A DNA stretch of 64,000 bases from an uncultured Thiohalocapsa sp. (GTDB taxonomy: Bacteria > Pseudomonadota > Gammaproteobacteria > Chromatiales > Chromatiaceae). Below are positions 34,067 to 42,698 of the stretch, piece after piece. The notes under the pieces are model-generated. The model had not been told where the DNA came from and ran no database searches. It saw nothing but the letters and a program-made list of their open reading frames with translations. The stretch is from contig NZ_CAJXYK010000024.1 of the NCBI RefSeq assembly GCF_913063425.1, positions 22,150 to 86,149 on the forward strand, given 5' to 3'. The translations under genes and the position numbers were made by a program. Within the stretch, counting starts at the first letter, position 1. Every line of letters begins with the position of its first letter.

Positions 34067-36299
34067 GGCGGACAGGGTTGCCGACGCGCCGGTGTCTCAG
34101 CCGCAGGGGCTCGGGCGCACCAAGCTCATCGCCGCTGTGGTGGCGGTACTCAGCATCGTCTGCCTGCTGGCGCTGGTGATCATCGTCGCCCGTGAGCAGA
34201 TGATGGGGCACGCCATGGCGGTGGCGGACGCCCGCAGCGGCGGCGCAGGTGATCAGCGTGCGGCGCTGGAGGCGGTGCTGGACCGCGATCCCCACGACGA
34301 CACCGCCATCGCCGAGCTTGCGATGCTGGCCACCGACGAGCTTCGCTGGCGCGACGCCGCCGGGCACTGGGGTCAGCTCGCCAAGCTGGACCCGCTGCAT
34401 ACCGATGCCCGCTTCGAGCAGGCCCGCGCGCTGCTGGCGCTGGGGGATGCGGCTGCTGCCGCGTCTGTGCTCACCCAGGATGGGCGCACACCCAGCGCCC
34501 GGGAGCAGGTCCTGCTCGCACGCGCCGCCCTGCTCCGGGGTGATCTGGACGCCGCGCGCACCCATGCCGGGGTTGCGGCGGACGCGGCGGCAGACCTGCC
34601 TGCGGTGGCGCTGCTTAAGGCCGATCTCGCCTTTCTCGCCGCCGACGACGCCCGCGCCGCCGCCCTCTACGAGCCCCTGCTCAACGACCCGGACGCCGCC
34701 GCGGCGGCCGGGCTGGGCCTTCCACAGATCGCAGTGCGTGCCGGCGAGACGGATGCCGCGCTGGACCGGCTTGCGGCCCTGCCCGCCGACGCGGGCTATC
34801 AGGTGCTGCGCGCACGGGCCTCGCTGTACCGCCAGCTCGGGCGGGATGCCGCGGCGGCGGCGGATCTCACCGCGCTCATGGACCGCTATGGCCCGGTGGC
34901 GGACCTGGTGGTGCCCCTGGCCGAGCTGCGCGCCGCCGCCGAAGACAGCGCCGGGGTGCGCGCACTGCGCGAGTCCCTGGTGGGCACCGGTGCCGCGGAG
35001 CTCGCCGCCCGGCATTATCTGTAGGCCATCGAGGCCTACCTCGCCGGCGCGCTTGCCGATGCGCGGGACTTCCTCGGCTGGTCTGCGGACTTCTTCGCCG
35101 GCCGCGACCTGTACCGCTGGCTGCAGCTGGATATCGGTGCGCAGCTCGGCGACGCGGCCCTGGTGGGCGCGGCGGTGGCGGCGATGCAGGAGGGCGTCCA
35201 GAGTCCGGTGCGCCTGGCGCGGGTTACCACGCTGCTGGTGGCCGAGGCGCGGGATTTCGCCGCTGCCGGCGATGCCGCCACCGCCGCGGCGCTGGCGGAC
35301 GCCGCGCTGGCGCTGGTGCCGGAGCTGCCGGCGGCGCAGCTGGTGGCGGCGCGGGCAGCATTGCTGGCCGGAGAAGAAGAGCGGGTCGTCGCGTACGCCA
35401 GGCCGCTCCTGGATGATCCGGATCACCGCAGCGCAGCACTGGAGGTGCTCGGCCGCGCGGCGCTGCGTACCGCGGACACCACCCGCGCAGCGGACTATTT
35501 CGCGGAGCTTGCCGCGGCGGCACCGCAGGCGGCCGTCGGGCGCTACTGGCAGGGCGTCACCGCCGCCCGTGCCGGAGACCTCGCCGGCGCGGAAGCCCAC
35601 CTGCGCGCGGCCTATGATCAGCGACCTGACCCGCGCATCGAGGCGGCGCTCATGGACGTGCTGCTGGCCCGCAGCGACTGGCAGGCGGCCCTGGCCCTGG
35701 CGCGCACACTCACAGATGCCGAGGACGCCGCGACCCGCGCCCGTGGCCAGGCCTATCTCGGCGGCGTGCTGCGGGCCCAGGGCGATGCCGCCGCCGCAGC
35801 CGCCGCCTACGCCGATGCCGCGGCCACCGACCCCGCCCGGGCCGCCTATGCACTCGCCGCGGCGGACCTGTTCATGGGCCTGGAGCGCTGGGAGGAGGCG
35901 GACCGCCTGCTCGCCGCCGCCGGCGCCCGCCACCCCGACAACCGCTACGTCGCCTTCAAGCGGGCGCTGCTGGCCCAGCGCGCCGGGCGGGCGGATGAGG
36001 CAGCACAACGCTACCGGGCGCTGCTGGCGGACACACCAGGCTGGGCGCTGCCCATGGTCAATCTCTCGGAGCTGCTCGCCGCAGACCCGGCGGCGGCAGA
36101 CGCGGAAGCGCTGGACCTGGCCGAGCGCGCCGCCTCCCTGACGCCGGAATGGTCCGACGCGCAGTGGAATCTGGCCGAGCGCCGCGCCGAGGCCGGCGAC
36201 ACCGCCGGCGCCCTGGCGGCGGCGCGGGCGGTGCTCGCGCTCGCGCCGGAGCACAGCGCCGCGCAGGCGCTGGTCCAGCGGCTCGGTGACGGCGCGTGA
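34059..36299 (+). pseudogene. Membrane-anchored TPR protein interrupted by in-frame TAG
   Basis: Read through, this is a 746-codon protein starting at GTG 34059 inside the end of the sorted-protein gene. One N-terminal transmembrane helix (LIAAVVAVLSIVCLLALVIIVA) leads to a long chain of TPR-like Ala-rich helical repeats, probably periplasmic. Codon 322 (35022-35024) is TAG in an otherwise continuous frame; CTG TAG GCC would need one C-to-T change from CTG CAG GCC. The upstream part would be a 321-residue truncated protein. The rest remains fully open to the GTGA overlap with the next gene, so the mutation is recent, or it is a sequencing error. TPR proteins of this type occur in many exosortase/polysaccharide loci. 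Confidence 0.8.
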
Positions 36300-37501
36300 G
36301 GGGCAGGCCGAGCCCGGTCCGGCCGCTGCTGCGGCTGCTGGCGCCGCCGTTGGTGCTGTTGGCCCTGCTGGCGCCGAGCCTGCCCTGGATTGTGCAGGCC
36401 TGGCGCACCTCGCCGCTGGATGCCTGGGGTTGGGTCTTTCTGCTGCTCGGTGTGCTCTGGTGGCTCCTGGTGCTGGACCTGGCCACGCCGGCGCCCGCCG
36501 CGGACCGCCCCCGCAGCCTGGATCACGCGGGCTGGCCGGTGCTGGGGCTCTTCGCCGTCATCGGCCTGCTCGGGCTGCTGCTGGACGTGCGGGTGGCGCA
36601 GGCGGTGGCGGCCCTCGGCATCGGTTGGGCCTGCGGCTGGCTGCTGCTCGGTGGCCGTCTCGCGCTGCTGCTGGCGCCGGCCTTGGTGCTGGGACTGCTG
36701 GCGCTCCCCACCACGGGCTATGTGCTGCAGCTCGGGCTGGCGGCACTGGCCGAGCGGCTGCTGCCGCAGCCGGGGGGCACCGCCGGAGCCGCGGGCGTGA
36801 TGCTGCTCAAGGCCGTCATTGCGTCGGCCGCCCTGCTGCTCGGTCTGCTGCTGGCCTGGCTGGCCCGCCGGGGGCGGCTGGCGCCGCCACGGCCGGTCAC
36901 CGCCGCCTACGGTGCAGCGGCGGCCCTTGCGCTGCTCGGGCTCCTGGCGGCGCTGAACCCGCCCGCCTTCGGGCCGCCGCTCGCGCTCGCCGACGACGAA
37001 TGGGCCTTCGGGGCCTGGCTCGGCGCCGAGATCCCGGTGACCGCGGCGGAGCGGCGGCTCTTTGCGGACAGCCGCAGCCTGAGCAAGCGCCTCTACAGCA
37101 CCCGCGACGGGCAGCGCGTCAGCGTGCTGCTGGTGGAGAGCGATGATGTCCATGACCTGCACACACCGGAGTATTGCCTGAGCGGCAGCGGCTGGTCGCT
37201 GCTGCGCGATGTGCCGCTCGCCGCCGGTGATGCGCCGCAGCTGGAGTTCCGTCACCCGGCGCCCGCCGCCGGCGCGCTGACGGCCGTCCGTGGCGGGCAG
37301 CGACTCGCCGGCGTGTACTGGTTCGGCTCCGATGCGCGCTCCACCGATGACATCGCCGGCCTGCGGCTGCATCGCCGTCTGCACGGCGACGGGCCTTGGC
37401 GCATGATCCTGGTAACGGCGGTGGGCGATTCGGCCCGCAGCCCGGAGCCGGTGCTGCGGCGCTTCGTGCGCGACGCACCCTGGCTGGGCAGCGAATCTTG
37501 A
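36296..37501 (+). CDS. EpsI-like exosortase-associated protein with membrane domain
   Basis: This 401-residue protein starts at GTG 36296 in a GTGA overlap with the TPR gene. The N-terminal 220 residues contain about seven hydrophobic helices. The C-terminal 170 residues are extracytoplasmic and resemble EpsI (DUF3485), the companion of exosortases. HTPEYCLSGSGW (His289, Cys294) matches the H-x-P-x-x-C-x-x-G-x-G-W signature. In most systems EpsI is a small protein or is fused to the exosortase's C-terminus; here it carries its own membrane domain, which lacks the exosortase Cys, Arg and His motifs. It probably assists processing of the DUF4114 protein. Confidence 0.8.
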   Translation: MRGRPSPVRPLLRLLAPPLVLLALLAPSLPWIVQAWRTSPLDAWGWVFLLLGVLWWLLVLDLATPAPAADRPRSLDHAGWPVLGLFAVIGLLGLLLDVRVAQAVAALGIGWACGWLLLGGRLALLLAPALVLGLLALPTTGYVLQLGLAALAERLLPQPGGTAGAAGVMLLKAVIASAALLLGLLLAWLARRGRLAPPRPVTAAYGAAAALALLGLLAALNPPAFGPPLALADDEWAFGAWLGAEIPVTAAERRLFADSRSLSKRLYSTRDGQRVSVLLVESDDVHDLHTPEYCLSGSGWSLLRDVPLAAGDAPQLEFRHPAPAAGALTAVRGGQRLAGVYWFGSDARSTDDIAGLRLHRRLHGDGPWRMILVTAVGDSARSPEPVLRRFVRDAPWLGSES

Positions 37502-37544
37502 GCAGGCCACAGCACCGGCACAGGCAGCCCGGGCGGCGCGGCCC

Positions 37545-38396
37545 ATGAGCGCGGACGCGGCGCCCGCGCCGCTGCGGTCACGTCAGCCCTGGCCCCTGCT
37601 GGTGGGGGCCGGCCTGGTGGCCCTGGGCCTGCTGCTGCAAAGCCCGCGGGTGCTGGCCGCAGACCCACTCGCACACCTGATCCTCGCGGGCACCGCCGCG
37701 GTGCTGCTGCTGCATCGGCTGCGCGACCCGGCGGCGCCGGGGAGCCCGGCCCTGGGGGTGGCGCTGGCCCTGCTGGCGGCGCTGGCGGCCTTCGCGGCGC
37801 CCGTCGCCGGCGCCATACGCCCGCCGCTGCTGCATGCTGCGCTCGCGCTGCTGTTGCTGAGCGGTGTCGCCGTGGGCTTCGGTGCCCGCATGGCGGGGCG
37901 GGTGGCCGCGCCGCTGCTGGTGCTGTTCGTGCTGGTGCCGATGCTGCCGCTGTTCGAGGCGGCGCTGAGCTATCCCATGCGGCGGCTCTCGGCACTGCTG
38001 GCGGCGGCGGTGCTGTCCCTGGGGCCGGGGACGGTGACCCTGACCGGCACTGAGCTTGCCTGGGGGGAGCTCCGCGTCAGTGTCACCTCCGCCTGCAGCG
38101 GTCTCACACTGCTCCAGAACCTCATCTGGGTGGCCTGGTGGACGGTGCTGCTGCGGCATACCGGGGTGCTGCAGCGCGGGCTGCACATGCTGCCGGCCGT
38201 GCCGGCGGTGGTCATCGCCAACACCCTGCGCGTCATCGCGCTGGCGGTGGCCGCCGCCTGGCAGGGGGAGCAGGTGCTGCTGGGCACCACCCATGTGATC
38301 ATCGGCTGGGCCGCCGTGGCACTCGCGGCGGGGCTGTTCCTGGCCATGGAGCAGGTGTTTCCGGCCTCCGCCGGCGCCGGCGTTGATGGGGGCTGA
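37545..38396 (+). CDS. Exosortase (transmembrane sorting peptidase)
   Basis: This 283-residue protein has about eight transmembrane helices and the exosortase catalytic triad: Cys184 in VTSACSGLTLLQNL, Arg229 in ANTLRVIALAV and His250 in GTTHVIIGW. Exosortases cut PEP-CTERM-type signals on the periplasmic side and pass the protein to the cell surface. The only candidate substrate in the window is the DUF4114 protein at 33194-34066, so this looks like a dedicated system. The gene lies 43 bp after the EpsI-like gene and 106 bp before gmhA. The ribosome site is not obvious. I cannot assign it to a named exosortase subclass. Confidence 0.92.
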   Translation: MSADAAPAPLRSRQPWPLLVGAGLVALGLLLQSPRVLAADPLAHLILAGTAAVLLLHRLRDPAAPGSPALGVALALLAALAAFAAPVAGAIRPPLLHAALALLLLSGVAVGFGARMAGRVAAPLLVLFVLVPMLPLFEAALSYPMRRLSALLAAAVLSLGPGTVTLTGTELAWGELRVSVTSACSGLTLLQNLIWVAWWTVLLRHTGVLQRGLHMLPAVPAVVIANTLRVIALAVAAAWQGEQVLLGTTHVIIGWAAVALAAGLFLAMEQVFPASAGAGVDGG

Positions 38397-38502
38397 GGCG
38401 CCATCCCCCGCAGGCAGGCCGCATTGCCAGGGCCTCGGGGCGCTCGGCATACTGCCGCTTTGACCAGAGCGCCGCGCATCGCGGTGCCCCGCCGGAGCCC
38501 GC

Positions 38503-39105
38503 ATGCGAGACCTCATCGACGCCACCATCGCCGCCCATGTCGCGGTGCTGAACGACACCGCGGCCCTGGCGCCGGAGATCGGTCGCTTCGCCGAGCAGGC
38601 GGCGCAGTGCATCGCCGGCGGCGGGCGGGTGTTCTGGATGGGCAACGGCGGCAGCGCCGCGGACTGCCAGCATTTGGCGGCGGAGCTGGTGGGCCGCTTC
38701 GAGCGCGAGCGGCCGGGGCTTGCGTCCATCGCGCTCACCACCGACAGCTCCATTCTGACCTCCGTCGCCAACGACTACGGCTTCGAGTCCGTCTTCGCCC
38801 GCCAGGTGGAGGCGCTGTGCCGCGACGGGGACTTGCTGGTGGGGCTGTCCACATCGGGCAACAGCGCCAATGTGCTGCGCGCCATGGAGCGGGCGGCGGG
38901 TCGCGGCATCTACCGGGTCGGCCTCACCGGCGCCGGCGGCGGGCGCCTGGCGGACACCTGTGAGCTGTGCCTGTCGGTGCCGTCCCGGGTCACGGCGCGC
39001 ATCCAGGAGGCCCACATCGTCATCGGCCACATCCTCTGCGACCTGGTGGAGCGCCGCATCACCGGCGAGGCGCCGGCTGCCGAGTCGGCCCGGGGCAACT
39101 GCTGA
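38503..39105 (+). CDS. gmhA: Sedoheptulose-7-phosphate isomerase
   Basis: This 200-residue SIS-domain enzyme converts sedoheptulose 7-phosphate to glycero-manno-heptose 7-phosphate, the first step of the ADP-heptose pathway for the lipopolysaccharide inner core. Diagnostic motifs are GNGGSAADCQHLAAELVGRF, LSTSGNSANVL and the metal/substrate segment ARIQEAHIVIGHILCDLVE. GGAG before the ATG supports the start. Its stop overlaps the hldE start (TGATG), so the two pathway enzymes are translationally coupled. The pathway supports a Gram-negative envelope with heptose. Confidence 0.95.
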   Translation: MRDLIDATIAAHVAVLNDTAALAPEIGRFAEQAAQCIAGGGRVFWMGNGGSAADCQHLAAELVGRFERERPGLASIALTTDSSILTSVANDYGFESVFARQVEALCRDGDLLVGLSTSGNSANVLRAMERAAGRGIYRVGLTGAGGGRLADTCELCLSVPSRVTARIQEAHIVIGHILCDLVERRITGEAPAAESARGNC

Positions 39106-40583
39106 TGTTCCGCGAGCCCCAGCGCGTGCGCGACGCCGTCGCCGGCGGCTTCGGCGGTGCGCGGGTGCTGGTGGTGGGCGATCTGATGCTGGACCGCTAC
39201 CTCACGGGGGACGTGGGCCGCATTTCGCCTGAGGCGCCGGTGCCGGTGCTGAGGCTGGGCGGCGAGCGGCGCGTCGCCGGCGGTGCGGCCAATGTCGCGC
39301 GCAATCTGCTCGGGCTCGGGCTCGCCGTCTCGCTGGCGGGCGTGCGCGGCGACGATGCCGACGGCGCGGCGTTGCTGGGGCTGCTGCAGGCCGCCGGAAT
39401 GGACCACGCCGCGGTGCTGACGGACCCGCACCGGCCCACCACCAGCAAGACGCGCATCGTCGGCAACGGTCAGCAGATGCTGCGCATCGACGCCGAGGAC
39501 ACAGGCCCGCTGTCGGCGCGGCTCGCGGAGGACTTGGTGCAGGCAGTGGCCGCGGCCATGGACGACGCCGACGTGCTGCTGCTCTCCGACTATGCCAAGG
39601 GCGTGCTCGCGGGTCCGCTCTGTACGCGCCTCATCGAGCTCGCAGCGCAGCGCGGCGTGCCGGTGCTGGTGGACCCCAAGGGACGGGACTTCGCGCGCTA
39701 CCGCGGTGCCACCCTGCTGACGCCGAACCGTGCCGAGCTGGCGCTGGCCGTCGGCGCCGATGCGGCCGATCTGGACGGCCTGCTGCGGCAGGCACAGGGG
39801 CTGCGCGCAGACCTCGGTCTCGCGCAGCTGGTGGTGACCCTGGGCGAGCTCGGCATGGCGCTGGTGGACGCCGATCGCATCACCCGGGTGCCGGCGGTGG
39901 CACGGGAGGTGTTCGATGTCTCGGGTGCCGGCGACACCGTCATTGCCGGCATCGCCGCCGGACTCGCGGCGGGGCTGGACCCGGTGGATCGGGCGCATCT
40001 CGCGAACCTGGCCGCCGGCGTCGTGGTGGGCCACCGCGGCACGGCGGCCGTCACCCGCGACGAGGTGTTGGCGGCCATGGCCGGCGAGGCGGCGCTGGAG
40101 CAGGCGGCGAAGATCCGTGACCTGGCTGGCATGCACGAGCAGGTGCAGGCCTGGCGTGCCGCGGGGGAGCGCGTGGTGTTCACCAACGGGTGCTTCGACC
40201 TGCTGCACCTGGGCCATGTCACCTACCTGGAGCGGGCGCGCCGGCATGGGCAGCGGCTGGTGGTGGGCCTCAACACGGACCGCTCGGTGCGTGCGCTCAA
40301 AGGGGCGGACCGGCCCCTCATCGGCGAGCAGGACCGCGCCCGGGTGCTGGCGGCGCTGGCAGCGGTGGACGGCGTGGTGCTGTTCGATGCGGACACGCCC
40401 ATCGAGCTGATCCGTGCGCTGCGCCCGGACGTGCTCGCCAAGGGTGCGGATTATCGGGAGGACGAAGTTGTCGGTGCCGCCGAGGTCAAGGCCTGGGGCG
40501 GCCAGGTGGTGCTGGTGCCGCTGGTGGCGGACCGCAGCACCTCAGCCATTGTCGAGCGTATGCGCCCGGACACGCCGGGCTGA
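39105..40583 (+). CDS. hldE: Bifunctional heptose-7-phosphate kinase/heptose-1-phosphate adenylyltransferase
   Basis: This 492-residue two-domain enzyme works in the cytoplasm. The N-terminal PfkB/ribokinase-type kinase (about 1-325) has VLVVGDLMLDRYLTGDVGRISPEAPV and the signature FDVSGAGDTVIAGIAAGLA. The C-terminal adenylyltransferase (about 350-490) has VFTNGCFDLLHLGHVTYL, with the H-x-G-H nucleotide-binding motif. Together they make ADP-heptose with the isomerase encoded just upstream, which its start overlaps. The phosphatase GmhB is not encoded in the window. Length and order match proteobacterial HldE. Confidence 0.96.
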   Translation: MFREPQRVRDAVAGGFGGARVLVVGDLMLDRYLTGDVGRISPEAPVPVLRLGGERRVAGGAANVARNLLGLGLAVSLAGVRGDDADGAALLGLLQAAGMDHAAVLTDPHRPTTSKTRIVGNGQQMLRIDAEDTGPLSARLAEDLVQAVAAAMDDADVLLLSDYAKGVLAGPLCTRLIELAAQRGVPVLVDPKGRDFARYRGATLLTPNRAELALAVGADAADLDGLLRQAQGLRADLGLAQLVVTLGELGMALVDADRITRVPAVAREVFDVSGAGDTVIAGIAAGLAAGLDPVDRAHLANLAAGVVVGHRGTAAVTRDEVLAAMAGEAALEQAAKIRDLAGMHEQVQAWRAAGERVVFTNGCFDLLHLGHVTYLERARRHGQRLVVGLNTDRSVRALKGADRPLIGEQDRARVLAALAAVDGVVLFDADTPIELIRALRPDVLAKGADYREDEVVGAAEVKAWGGQVVLVPLVADRSTSAIVERMRPDTPG

Positions 40584-40594
40584 CGAGGTGGGTC

Positions 40595-41383
40595 TTGGAG
40601 TGTCCCAAGTGCGGCGCGGCGGATCAGCACGGGCAGGCCATCTGTAGCGCCTGTGGCGTCGTGTTCGAGAAATACTGGAAGTACCACCCGCGCCCGGGTG
40701 ACGAGGCCGCCGCGGGCATGGCGTCTGACGATGCGGCGCCCATTGCAGCGCCCAGCCGCCGTGCGGTGCGCCGGTCGCGAGCCCGATCCGGCGCCGGGCG
40801 TGGTCCGCTCGCGGAGTTGTTGCTGCCGACCCCCGTCGCCGACCCGGTGGCGGCCGGGGCGCGGGCGGCATTGCTGGCTGTGCTGGTGGTCTGGGGGCTC
40901 TGGCTCATCACGTCGTCCGTGGCGAGCAACGCCGCCGGCGAGTCCTTTCTGCACCTGGTGAACCTGCCGTTCCACGAGGCGGGACATGTCTTCTTCGGCC
41001 TCTTCGGTGAATTCATCGGCTCCCTCGGCGGCACCCTCGGACAGTTGCTGATGCCGCTCACCGCCATGCTGGTGCTGCTGCTGAAGACCCGCGACCCGTT
41101 CGGGGCCGCCGTGGCCCTGTGGTGGCTCGGGGAGAATTTTCTCGACATTGCGCCTTACATCAACGACGCCCGCGCGGGCCAGCTGCCGCTGCTCGGCGGC
41201 AACTTCGGGCACTCGGCGCCCTACGGCTTCCACGACTGGGAGTATCTGCTGACGGAGACGGGCCTGATCCGCCTGGATCACCAGATTGCCCAGGCGAGCC
41301 ACGTGCTCGGCAGCCTGATCATGCTGCTGGCGATGGCGTGGGGCGGGGTGCTGGTGTATCGGCAGTTGACGGCGGAGCGGTGA
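40595..41383 (+). CDS. Zinc-ribbon membrane protein with HEAGH motif
   Basis: This 262-residue protein starts at TTG 40595, supported by AGGTGG just upstream; no ATG or GTG in this frame would keep the zinc ribbon. Residues 1-25 form the ribbon (Cys3, Cys6, Cys17, Cys20). An Arg-rich linker leads to about four hydrophobic helices. NLPFHEAGHVFFGLF (His127, Glu128, His131) is an H-E-x-x-H metal-binding motif at a helix start, as in site-2-protease-like metallopeptidases. The second conserved site of that family is not clear; GENFLDIAPYIND is the only candidate. It might be an intramembrane protease or a metal-binding membrane protein. It follows hldE by 11 bp. Confidence 0.7.
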   Translation: MECPKCGAADQHGQAICSACGVVFEKYWKYHPRPGDEAAAGMASDDAAPIAAPSRRAVRRSRARSGAGRGPLAELLLPTPVADPVAAGARAALLAVLVVWGLWLITSSVASNAAGESFLHLVNLPFHEAGHVFFGLFGEFIGSLGGTLGQLLMPLTAMLVLLLKTRDPFGAAVALWWLGENFLDIAPYINDARAGQLPLLGGNFGHSAPYGFHDWEYLLTETGLIRLDHQIAQASHVLGSLIMLLAMAWGGVLVYRQLTAER

Positions 41384-41434
41384 GCTGCGGGCCAGGGTTA
41401 CATCACGCAGAACACCAGGCGCTCGACCTGAGCG

Positions 41435-41929
41435 TCAACCGGCCTCGGGCCAGTGATCCGTGCTCAGCAGCTGATCGATGGTGTAGGGGCAGGTATCGGG
41501 GAAGGTGGACTCCGGCAGGCCGGTTTCGTTGGCGGCGTTGTACCGGGCACGCGGATACTGGCGCGCGACCAGCTCCGGCAGACGATTGCGCAGGCTCGGG
41601 CTGTCGTCCAACAGATCCCTGATCGCCGTGCGGCCGTTGTAGATCGAGCCTCGCCACCCGCTGCTGCGATGCCCGGGTTGGTGCTCCCACTTGAGTAGAT
41701 GCAGCATCACGACGGCCAGGTGACTGCCTAGTGCCCTGACATCGCTGCGCGCCGTATCTTCCAGCTCCTCGGCGATGTTCTCCACATCCAGCGCCTCCAG
41801 TCGGCGGGCCCGCAGCAGGGCCGCATTCTCGAACAGCCAGCGCACGTAGTCCTGCTCGTACAGCTCGGACAGCCGGCCGGCGGCCTCTTCTGCGCTGTGC
41901 TGCGGCTCGGGTTTGGTGACCGCGGACAT
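41435..41929 (-). CDS. DUF29 family protein
   Basis: This 164-residue protein matches DUF29, a family of unknown function. Family features are the LYEQDYVRWLFENAALLRARR opening, the acidic NIAEELEDTARSD helix and VMLHLLKWEHQP in the middle. It is all-helical with no signal or membrane segment. It converges with the HEAGH protein gene. A 12-13-bp tandem repeat begins 12 bp upstream of the ATG and occupies the ribosome-site region. A second DUF29 gene lies at 61481-61954, on the other side of the two V-ATPase clusters. Confidence 0.88.
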   Translation of the reverse strand: MSAVTKPEPQHSAEEAAGRLSELYEQDYVRWLFENAALLRARRLEALDVENIAEELEDTARSDVRALGSHLAVVMLHLLKWEHQPGHRSSGWRGSIYNGRTAIRDLLDDSPSLRNRLPELVARQYPRARYNAANETGLPESTFPDTCPYTIDQLLSTDHWPEAG

Positions 41930-41940
41930 AGGGTTTCTTT

Positions 41941-42004
41941 GCTCGCTGGGGGGGCTCGCTGGGGGGCTCGCTGGGGGGGCTCGCTTGGGGGGCTCGCTGA
42001 AGGG
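41941..42004. repeat. Tandem repeat, about five copies of GCTCGCTGGGGGG
   Basis: Units of 12-13 bp start at 41941, 41954, 41966, 41979 and 41992; they differ in the length of the G-run, and the last one or two have substitutions. The array begins 12 bp upstream of the DUF29 start codon on the opposite strand, and no other ribosome site is visible. Confidence 0.9.
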
Positions 42005-42022
42005 AAGCGGCGCAATCGCGTA

Positions 42023-42304
42023 TCAGACCATCGGCCCCGCATCCTCAGCAAGCCGCGCGCGTGCCGCCAGGCACTCAGGCCCGCCCAGCGCCAGCTCGCG
42101 GCAGGGCAGGGGACGCTGCGCATAGATGCCGCAGTTCATCTGGGTGCGATCGAGGGCCGCGCACCAGCCGTCGTCGAGTCGGCGCATGCGGCGGTTGCCG
42201 GCGGCGTCCGTCTCAAACAGGCGCTCGGGGATGTCGTGGTCGCCGATGCAGGGCACTTCGAGGCGACAGCAGGCGGCGGCGCAGGTGTCGCAGGTCATGG
42301 ACAT
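42023..42304 (-). CDS. YkgJ-type cysteine-cluster protein
   Basis: This 93-residue protein has eight cysteines in the pattern of the YkgJ/zinc- or iron-chelating family: CDTCAAACCRLE, EVPCIGDHD, GWCAALDRT, NCGIYAQRPLPCREL and GPEC. Family members bind Zn or an Fe-S cluster; the function is unclear. ATG 42304 is the first start after which the family pattern begins; an ATG two codons later is also possible. It is probably cytoplasmic. It sits between the DUF29 gene and the end of the V-ATPase cluster. Confidence 0.82.
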   Translation of the reverse strand: MSMTCDTCAAACCRLEVPCIGDHDIPERLFETDAAGNRRMRRLDDGWCAALDRTQMNCGIYAQRPLPCRELALGGPECLAARARLAEDAGPMV

Positions 42305-42422
42305 GGTGATCTCTTGGCAGTGCGGCAGACTCCTTGGTTGGGTCGAGTGGCCCAAGGCGATGTGCGGGCTGAAAGGAGAGTTGTCGTGCCGCCGAGTGCC
42401 AATGCAGCCGACTGCATGGTCC

Positions 42423-42662
42423 CTACAGGAGCCTGACCAGGGCGGCGATGACGGCCGCCTGGGTAACCAGCATGCCGGCGAACCATTTGATGAGGTCCAC
42501 CGTCTGGGCGGAGATGCGCGCGTCCAGGTAGTCGCGTGTGACCAAGTCTTCGCCCGGCGCATCCCTGAACGCCTCCGCAATGGCCTCGGCCTGGGCCTGG
42601 TCGATGCCGGCTGCCTCTAAACGTTTGACGAACTTGAGTGTGTCGAAAGCGGTACTGGCCAT
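42423..42662 (-). CDS. Small DUF1640/CCDC90-like membrane protein
   Basis: This 79-residue protein has the sequence pattern of DUF1640 (related to eukaryotic CCDC90/MCUR1): TLKFVKRLEAAGIDQAQAEAI, then RDYLDARISAQ and a C-terminal transmembrane helix (LIKWFAGMLVTQAAVIAALV). Bacterial members are short helical hairpin proteins of unknown role. It lies 36 bp after atpB of cluster 1, where subunit D would normally be encoded, but it is far too short and dissimilar to be D. Confidence 0.75.
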   Translation of the reverse strand: MASTAFDTLKFVKRLEAAGIDQAQAEAIAEAFRDAPGEDLVTRDYLDARISAQTVDLIKWFAGMLVTQAAVIAALVRLL

Positions 42663-42698
42663 CGGTCAGCCCTGGGCTGCCTGAGAAGGATGTCCCGA

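Noticed and set aside
20152..35024. Programmed stop-codon readthrough in the ATPase and TPR genes
   Set aside because: One stop is TAA and the other TAG, contexts differ, and no recoding element is visible. Mutation or sequence error explains both more simply.
34249..36141. Alternative +strand frame running across the TAG in the TPR gene
   Set aside because: It is rich in Trp, Arg, Pro and Cys, as GC-rich shadow frames are, has no motif, and the TPR frame on both sides of the TAG has normal composition and couples with its neighbours.
42423..42662. Missing subunit D hidden in the small gene after atpB
   Set aside because: At 79 residues with a C-terminal transmembrane helix it matches DUF1640/CCDC90-type proteins and lacks the long coiled coil of subunit D (about 200 residues).
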